From assembly GCA_015832175.1 (NCBI GenBank), contig WJXW01000008.1:1860001-1924000 (forward strand): a DNA stretch of 64,000 nucleotides. The letters are read 5' to 3'. The DNA comes from Paraphaeosphaeria minitans. Lineage: Eukaryota > Ascomycota > Dothideomycetes > Pleosporales > Didymosphaeriaceae. The notes below the pieces were generated by a model. That model saw nothing but the letters and a program-made list of their open reading frames with translations. It was not told the origin of the DNA and ran no database searches. The position numbers were made by a program, and so were the translations under genes. The number at the start of each line of letters is the position of its first letter. Position 1 is the stretch's first letter. This document shows positions 57,101 through 64,000 of this stretch, in pieces.

Positions 57101-57743
57101 CAACGCTCAGGTCCGATTCGCTACGCTCGAGTTCGTTCACAGTATTGCCATACGTACGTTGTGAATCCGAGACATCGCTGCTGAGCCATTGCAATGGCAC
57201 TGGCAATGTCACAATCTGGTTTGAGTCCAGTCTGCTGAAGCTGTGCTCCTGTAATTGGTTATGATAGATCGGAAGCTGTTGATAACAATCCACATGCGGA
57301 TTTGGCACGTGGATATGTTGGAGGGCTTGCACGCTCCAATAGTTGGGGTTCCAGTGAGGAGCTTCAAAAATGATTTCAGACTGGTCAGGCTGACCTGTGT
57401 TCGCTGGCTACGAATGCCAGTGGAGGGGTTCGTGGTCTAGATCTAAGCGGCGCCGCTTGGCCTCAGGTTGTTGGTCAATAGGAAGAGGGGTCCAGAAGTA
57501 CCTGCCCGTGCCCGCAGACCCGGAGAAGCTGTCCATCTCGAATGCGTTGGGACCACGGTATGATTGAAAGGGAATCAGGACAAGGCTGTTTTGCGAAGAT
57601 CTGGGGCTGCCTGGCGACTGTCCCCCTATGGGGGCTGAGCCCTCAGCCACTGTGAACAGCCACGTGTTACCGTACACAACGGCATGCCTACCTTCGAACC
57701 TCGTTATTGTCTCACCATCCCCACAGCCTTCCGAAAACCACAT
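54102..57743 (-). pseudogene. Broken SNF2/Rad5-HLTF-like helicase gene
   Basis: Exon-like blocks: 57743-57054, 56940 to about 56648, 56601-54754, 54701-54467, 54372-54172, 54122-54102. The large block is intact and shows ADPMGLGKTLTMIAL (Walker A), RRLVLDEAHIVRN (DEAH), WAVTGTPIQNSLNDLAALL and a cysteine-rich patch (CSQC, CPNC). Downstream blocks carry the C-terminal helicase motifs (GLTLTEASRAYLMEPHW, HIHRIGQTRPV) and end LQRLRALL. Lesions: an in-frame TAG at 57408-57410; no donor/acceptor pair with a normal donor keeps frame near 56646; and in the 235-bp block a +1 shift near 54680 followed by a -1 shift near 54600, with a TGA in the original frame between them. The family remodels chromatin or aids damage tolerance. 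Two sequencing errors could mimic the shifts but not the TAG. Confidence 0.8.
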
Positions 57744-57776
57744 GTCCCCAACGAATGCGTCTACGCCCTATTGTAG

Positions 57777-60700
57777 GGGACACTCTGCGCGAGCATAACT
57801 GATGAACCTGGCATGATGCGATATGTGTGGATCGTTCTGGATGGTCTAGATGAGTGTGAGCAGGGTGAGCAATCTCGTCTGCTCACTTTGATGAATCAAA
57901 TCACGTCACGATCAGCTTCCGAAGGGAACACAGTATGCAAAGTACTCATATCGAGCAGACCATCGTCAGTAATCAACAAGTACCTCCGGAGGAAGCAAGT
58001 CGTTTCACTGTCCGACGAAGCGAGGCAAATATACAAGTCTATCCAGCTGTATGCGTCGCAAAGGCTTCTGTCCGCGATTAAACGGCTTCGATAATTGGAA
58101 ATTGAACATGAAGACATCAATGAACTGGCCAACAATGTCGCGACCAAAGCCCAAGGATGTTCTTGTATGCAAGATTGGTCCTTGACTACGTCACATCGAA
58201 CATCTTCTACAGCCCAGGCGAAATCCGAGATTCCATCAACTAACTGCCTCCAAGTTTGACTGAATTTTACCAGACTATACTAGCTCAAATGATCAAGGGC
58301 TTAGATGCGCACTTAGTGGATCGGGTTAAAACCATTCTGAGTTGGATGTCATTTGCGAAACGACCACTGAAGAAGCTAGAATTGCTTTCGGCGGTAACAT
58401 TTGGTCAAGGCAATCCAGAGGTTGATCGTCTTGTCCCACCGTAAGTAAATCACCAGATCCGATATATCTTTGTCACAGAGGAGAAGAACCCGTTCCTTTC
58501 CCGCTAGGCTGAAGCCTACGTAATGTAGTTATCAAGCCGGTCTTGACTTACACTAACATTCGTGTCCGCACCTCTAGGTATATCCTGGATATATACAGAT
58601 CACTCATGGAGGAAAGACGCGACGCAACCTTCGCATTCATACATGTCTCTGTGAAGGAGTAAACATACCTTGGTCTTCAACTTTCACCTCAGAGCTAACA
58701 GTCTGATCAGATTCCTCTTGTCCGCTCAAGGCCTCATCTCGATTTCCGAACGTATCGCGATACGAGAACACGCCACGGCCGCGGTTACTGCCCTTTTAGC
58801 TGACAGAAGAATATTCAGAGCGGACTTCGACGAGAGCCTACGACTGCTTCAGCTTGTGCGAGGTGTGCACGGACTCCATGTATATGCCACCGAATTCTGG
58901 ATTGAGTATCTTTTGAGCGATGCAGCGCTCTCCAATGGACCTGATGTCTCCTCCGACCTGTTCGCACTGGCGTCGCGCCTGGCGCAAGAGTTCAGCGCTG
59001 GGCGCATCGATCCTCTGCCCAAAGAGCTTACAGTACAGCCGCCTGACATCGACGAACGACTACAACTATTCCAGCAATATCAAATACTCTACGAACAAAT
59101 GAAAGCTTCCTTGAATTCGCGATCGCGTATATGTCTTGAAGTCGAACTCTTCAAACAACAAGGTGGGTCCTCAATTACCAAGATTGCGCTATCCACGCGT
59201 GCTTAGATCACAGTGGCTGACATCACGCAAGAACCCAAATCAATCAGCAGTCATGAAACTTTTATGGATACCGTAACGCACATGCTGCAAGCCTATCAAA
59301 ATGGCGTGGAACTCCTATTAAACGAAGAGTCCCACCCTGGCGTGTCTGCCGAGGAGCTGGAAAACTGTAAGACGAGCCAACTTTTGCGCAGAATTGACGA
59401 TTTGTGCTGACTACGATTACGCGTTTAGTCAAGAGCCAGTTCAGAGCTTCAGCGTTCACTTGTCGCCTGCGATCCTGTCCGAGAGCCACGCTAGGCTTCG
59501 AGAACGATTCTCTACGACGAGAACATGAAATGACGCATGTAGGAGGCTATCGTTGCTCTGTCGTCCACTGCAAGTATCCTCCTTTCCCCTCCGCAAAGTC
59601 TTTGAAAAGTCACTTAGCAAACGTCCATAACCCCGATCCGGTCTTGAAGTCTATACGGCGTGTCGGACAGTTGAATGGCTTGATTAGACCTTCATACACC
59701 CGGAAGAACGTAACAAAGCAACCTACGATGGAACAGAAAGTTTCTGGGAGGACGTCGTTTGGCGTTCAGAGTGCTAGTATTGTACCTATGGCAAGCACTC
59801 AACACGAATACGACCAGATTGAAAATGGACATGTCCCATCTTCCAGGGTCAATGACGAGGGTAGCAATGTCGGAGACTCTACTTGGCCCTCTCACAATAA
59901 AGCTGCCCTTCCAGAAGTCGAAGTTTTTCAGGCATCAAGACTTTTGGGAATTGCGTTGGATCACCTGTTCCAGCAAGAAAGTTATGATGAGGCTTGGCAG
60001 CGGTTGGAGGCGACATTTAAATCAATTAGGGGCTCGGGAGCCGTATTTTGGCCCGAGAGCAAGGCAATGCTGATGCCACCAGGCATCACCATTCGTGCCA
60101 GGGAGCAACTTCTGGAGATGAATGCAAACGACTTCTACATGGCACTGATGGATGCATGTGGAAGAGCCCGCAAGAAAAAGGAAACAAGAGATGATGAAGA
60201 AACAAAATTCTTATCATCGGCTCACCAGTAGAATCCCGCGAATCAGAAACGGGCCACGAGTGCAATCCAAGCAATGCTCCGATCCGAGTGAGCTGCAGCA
60301 GCCTCCTCGGGCCGCTCAATATCATTCAACCCCGGGTGATAAAGGGCCTGAGGCATCTAGCCAGCCAACCGAAGCTCCGTTGGTAGAGGGTCTCAGCCCA
60401 GATTGGGAATGGGATGAATCGCATGATCTAGAAGATTTCGATTTCGATTGGGATTCATTCCTTCATGCTGCCGAGGACAAAGTCGATGAATTGAATGCGA
60501 GCCTCTTGTCTGAGCCACTGACTAACTTTATTCTCTCTCGCCAGAGCCAAGATCAAGACCGCATTTATCACGCTCAGCGATTGCTTCGGCAGATTTCAGA
60601 CATTATTTCCACATATGATGACATCGCTTTCGCACTGGGTCCTGGAGATGAAGATGTTCGACAGGCAGTACCCTCAGATACCAAGACCTGGCAGCAACTC

Positions 60701-62090
60701 AAGGCCATTATCTACAGGAATCCGGGTGTTTTCCCTAAAGGAACTATCCGAAAGCTAAAAGAGCTGCAAGTCATTCAATGCCTACATGTCGTTCCGCGGC
60801 AACCATCCAAGTTAACAGATGCTTCCAATTCCAGATAATCTGGAATTGTTCATCCTCAAGAATCGGTGCAGGGCTTCCTGGGTGCTTTTTTTAATGCTGA
60901 GTGCCAGGAATACCTGAAACATCACAAGAAGTGTCATTTGTCACGCCCATTCTGTAAGCAGTTCCAGAGCACCACCACCGGACGCTTAAGTACTATGATC
61001 CGAACCAGGGCATTCAACACAGCTCCATGGCACTTAGGCTCCTGAATTAGTAATACACCCCTCACTAGATCGTACCGCTGACCAGTATTAGGCAGATCAT
61101 ACCAAGAAATGGGTGTCCACTGCGAGTACAAAGCACTGAAGGAGCGAAATCCTGCTCCGCAACCGAACTTAGGGCCAGACTTGCATGAGCATATCATGCG
61201 CGCTGGGAAAGAAAGGATAACGACAAGAAACTTATTAGACATGGCGGAAGAGGCAGGATATGCCCAGTCGACCATTGATCAAGCTCGAAAGCGCCATACA
61301 GAGGCCTTGTCAGAATTGAAATCCCTGACAGAAATACTTGGAGGTTATCAAATTAATTTGATGCTTCTCAAACATAAGAGCAAGGAACACTTGCTTAAGG
61401 CTAGAGAAGAACAAGACGCTGTGATCATAAAAACAGTGACGGGCTTATCGAGTCATCTTCCAGTGTTTCCTCGGAAAAGGAACAAGCAAGTAACAACCGC
61501 GTCCTACATTAACAACACGGAAGGGCAGCCTCTCCCTACTCCTCCTCCGCATCTTCGTCACCAATTGTAATAGTTGGAAGAGCAGCAACAACAGATCGTC
61601 AACATAGCTTGGCGGACAATATCTTCAACTCAAGAAGAAAAGCAAGTGATGCATGCTAAGGAAGCACCAACAATGGCGGCCCACGCCCCAATGCACCCTC
61701 ACTCGTTGCGACTGCCCGACACGCGCACCCAGATCAATCTCCTCAACAACGACTAGTTCTTGGAGCAGTTTTAGAGTACTGTGTATGATGATCCCGGCCA
61801 TGCGGCGGCCGCTGGTGTACAGCAAGCCGGCGTCCAGATGCGACAGGAGCAAGCGAGAGCTGGACTCCTTCGCTCAGATGACGCCTAGCGCTATTCACAA
61901 CCGGACAACACAGCCGCAACCGAATGTATCTAACCTCGGTCCTATTCAAGTTACTCCACGTTGAAGTTCGAGAATGGCGGCGGCGACTACCACCACTGCA
62001 AGTCAACGCTACCGACGTAAGGCTTCGCGGCTCCGTTCTGAAAGACAAAATGGAGAAGAGGAGGGACGCTGAAGAACGAGGCTAGTTTGT
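57777..62090 (+). pseudogene. Decayed NLR (NACHT) gene with zinc-finger and Gln-rich tail
   Basis: The relic starts at a NACHT Walker B segment (YVWIVLDGLDECEQGEQS), so the P-loop and N-terminal effector domain are absent. Winged-helix-like NACHT sequence follows (TFGQGNPEVDRLVPP, FAFIHVSVKE). Breaks: TAA 58092, a one-base loss near 58158, TAA 58241, TAA 58660. Splice-like GTAAGT at 58441 and an AG at 58577 fit an intron. An open block 58670-59206 and a further block to 60231 contain two C2H2-like fingers (59450-59640). After another frame change the frame 60152-61570 is open except TAA 60836 and TGAs near 61042 and 61078, then continues Gln-rich past paired TAA-TAG at 61568 and several TAGs to about 62090. 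The layout resembles fungal NLR-like proteins of heterokaryon incompatibility or immunity. Confidence 0.75.
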
Positions 62091-63125
62091 GGTCACTCCT
62101 CTTTTTCATCCTAACAACCAGCTGCCAACTCAGTCATCTAGCACGACACTCCAAAGCCACCCTACGGAGCGTGTATTTGGAGAGCACACGTAGCCGCTAG
62201 TTTATTTCTGCGATTTCGCATACCTTGCCCGATGACTACTGATGAAGACACCCAAAGAGACTGTCGAACCAAACCTGCAAACAGCTGCGAACGGAAACAC
62301 GATGGAGACTGTGCAATGCGTCTTGGCGGCCTGACTAGCATTCTTCATCCTGTTTCGGAAGTTGCAAAGCACAGGGCGTGCGTACACTGTGACGGAGATT
62401 ACAGTTAAATCGTTCCTGTGGATCTTATGAATGTACACGATGACATTGGAATCGCTTGCGGCATTGCATCTCTTGGTGAGCAAGGCAACATCTTTATCGA
62501 GGGAGGGGACTCCGGTTGTGCTGGTGTGCGAGACGTCGAGGGCGCAACGGCCCAGATGCAACTGTTGTGGGGTTTGGGCTTTCTCATCGCGTCCAATGCA
62601 GCGAATATCTTAGGTACAATTACATTTGATCTGGTTGTGAGCCACGTTCATTGGTTTCCGCAGTACCCTAGATTAATTTACGGCCCTTTTACAATGTCAA
62701 ATTTGAACCACGTTGAACTTACATGGGAGATTTAGTAGCGCAAGATTAGTGGACGTAGGCTAAGTAGACTCGTAATCTTTTACAGTGTTAGATTTCCAAA
62801 TTCCGCAAAGATCTCCACGCTAAGCCTGGACTGATACCTGATCCACTTCCTAGTTGAGATGAGCGAGCTTTGCGATATCCTGTGTTAACTTAATGTCCCA
62901 TGCAGTACCCGATCTGCAATCTAACAAGGCCACCACGCTGCACTTGAATTTTATAGCTGCAGTAATATTGAAGCGGACGTATATCTATAGTTTCTCGCTG
63001 TTGCCGTTGGCAGTGGATAGGATGGATTACTCATTGCAGTCCAAGCCAGCCATGTCCTCCCTGCGACCCGTCGGTGCGATGTTCCCTCGTAGACTCTCTC
63101 CACCACCCTCATGATCCGAGCCTCT
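62091..63125. other. Intergenic stretch, 1.0 kb
   Basis: No gene recognised. Open frames of about 105-119 codons overlap on both strands around 62202-62735 without family motifs. Confidence 0.5.
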
Positions 63126-64000
63126 CTACCTCCCCTTCCTCAACACCCTCTGCTCCGGAAGTCCTTCCCTTCGCCTGATCCGCACCCTAACATCGCCCTT
63201 CGGAATCTTGATTCTCGCTCCTTCCACCGCCTTGGGCACAATCCACTGCCCAACTTTCTTCTGCGCAGTGCCCTGCTCCACAGGCGCAGCCTTGCCGTCT
63301 ACAGGCCCCATAGCCGCGGCCTGCGCCTCCTGCATGTGGTCCATGAAGCTCTTCTTCGGCGCGGGCGCTATCTCCCAGAGCTGAAGTACGCCTGCGACGA
63401 AGGCGATGAGCAGCGAGGTTGTAAGCGACTCTTGGGGGTCGGAGGGCGAGCTTACGGAGAGGGGAGGCGCGGTGTGCTGGAAGCGATCGGGGCGGTACTC
63501 TGTAGGTGCGATGAAGTTTGCGGCGCACGTGTTAATGAGGGTTTGGGAGAGGCCGATGGCGATGTACGATCCGGCGTCGAGTTGCCACTTTTCCTGGACG
63601 CCAGGCCGTACGCTTTCCACTTCCGTGAGCGTGATGGGCTTGTCGACTTTGAGCGTTTTGGTGGGGGCTTTGTAGAGGCGTTTTGCTTCGTTGATCGCTG
63701 AGCGCAGATGTGGGAACGAGGTCGGCGAGACAAGCGGTGGGAGGCCGGAGAAGGATATTGCCGGTGGTGCTGGGAAGGCAGGGTGTATTGATGGCGGTTG
63801 GGTTGCTTGTGCCCAGATCTGCGTTTCTTTTCGAATCTCGTCTATCAGCGTGTCCGCTTTGTGAGTTTTTGGCTGCGCCGCTACCGAGGTATGAAGGTGC
63901 AGCAAGGTCCAGAATGCTAGGGGTACCACTTCCGACATGAGGGCATGAAGAAGCTGTATGGTGATGGCTGCGCGCGCTTCGTTTGGAACGTCATTCTCCG
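63126..64000 (-). CDS. Cytochrome P450 (CYP7/CYP8-like), C-terminal part, heme loop missing
   Basis: The frame is open to the right edge, so the N-terminal half lies outside. Visible P450 features: an I-helix-like SEVVPLAFWTLLHLHTS, of the CYP7/CYP8 type that lacks the usual acid-threonine pair; the K helix LRSAINEAKRLY (E-x-x-R); KTLKVDKPITLTE; and LINTCAANFIAPTEYRPDRF. Where P450s have a FxxGxxxCxG heme-binding loop this protein goes from RPDRFQHTAPPLS through a Ser/Pro stretch straight to the L-helix-like LLIAFVAGVLQLWEI. No GT-AG intron or alternative frame in the 64 bases around this point supplies the cysteine. The end is basic (KIPKGDVRVRIRRREGLPE). It may be a non-catalytic derivative or a deletion mutant. 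Confidence 0.8.
   Translation of the reverse strand, partial: ENDVPNEARAAITIQLLHALMSEVVPLAFWTLLHLHTSVAAQPKTHKADTLIDEIRKETQIWAQATQPPSIHPAFPAPPAISFSGLPPLVSPTSFPHLRSAINEAKRLYKAPTKTLKVDKPITLTEVESVRPGVQEKWQLDAGSYIAIGLSQTLINTCAANFIAPTEYRPDRFQHTAPPLSVSSPSDPQESLTTSLLIAFVAGVLQLWEIAPAPKKSFMDHMQEAQAAAMGPVDGKAAPVEQGTAQKKVGQWIVPKAVEGARIKIPKGDVRVRIRRREGLPEQRVLRKGR

Noticed and set aside
62202..62735. Overlapping open frames on both strands
   Set aside because: No start context, intron signals or recognised family; neither strand is favoured.

Overview
The window comes from a filamentous ascomycete, most likely a Pezizomycotina fungus and plausibly a Dothideomycete. Genes are intron-poor, with mostly 40-120 bp GT-AG introns, and are packed on both strands without operons. 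Families typical of filamentous fungi are present: an RTA1-like protein, a Zn2Cys6 regulator, an AtuA/DUF1446 protein, a fungal-type N-terminal amidase and NLR relics. A single dispersed 5S rRNA gene sits among protein genes, as is usual in this group. Exon joins below were worked out by hand from splice signals and reading-frame continuity. Family names rest on recognised motifs, not on a database search.

Layout. 0-5 kb: the 5' part of an APH-fold kinase-like gene running off the left edge, a 2 kb gene-poor stretch, then a UBA-domain protein with an inactive-looking ubiquitin-protease-like core. 5.5-13.3 kb: a 19-bp minisatellite, PET127 (mitochondrial RNA processing) and a divergent PH/LRR protein. 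14-20.5 kb: an RPB12-like polymerase subunit, a COQ8 kinase, NTA1 (N-degron pathway) and ribosomal protein eL39, whose first exon is only 6 nt. 21-27 kb: a small secreted protein, a 2.5 kb gene desert, a DUF3468-type regulator-like protein and a GNAT acetyltransferase. 28-37 kb: an RTA1-like membrane protein, a TPR-SET protein, a Leu3-type Zn2Cys6 transcription factor and a five-exon AtuA-family gene. 38-41 kb: a decayed membrane-protein fragment, the 5S rRNA gene and a chromate (ChrA) transporter. 42-47.6 kb: splicing factor CWC2, an SDR oxidoreductase and a vacuolar-type amino acid transporter. 48 kb: an AT-rich insertion enclosing a solo-LTR-like element. 48.9-53.5 kb: eRF1, prephenate dehydratase and TIM8.

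54-62 kb is different from the rest. It holds two divergently arranged broken genes. One is a Rad5/HLTF-like SNF2 helicase gene with a premature stop and a pair of compensating frameshifts. The other is the C-terminal half of an NLR-type NACHT gene fused to C2H2-like fingers and a Gln-rich tail, interrupted by many stop codons that mostly look like CAA/CAG/CGA turned into TAA/TAG/TGA. This C-to-T pattern suggests repeat-induced point mutation or similar decay in an accessory block. The window ends in a partial CYP7/CYP8-like cytochrome P450 whose heme-cysteine loop is apparently missing.

No metabolic gene cluster is evident. Most intact genes are conserved housekeeping genes (translation, splicing, mitochondrial import and RNA processing, ubiquinone and phenylalanine synthesis) interspersed with accessory genes. 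I saw no CRISPR array, tRNA gene or complete transposon.
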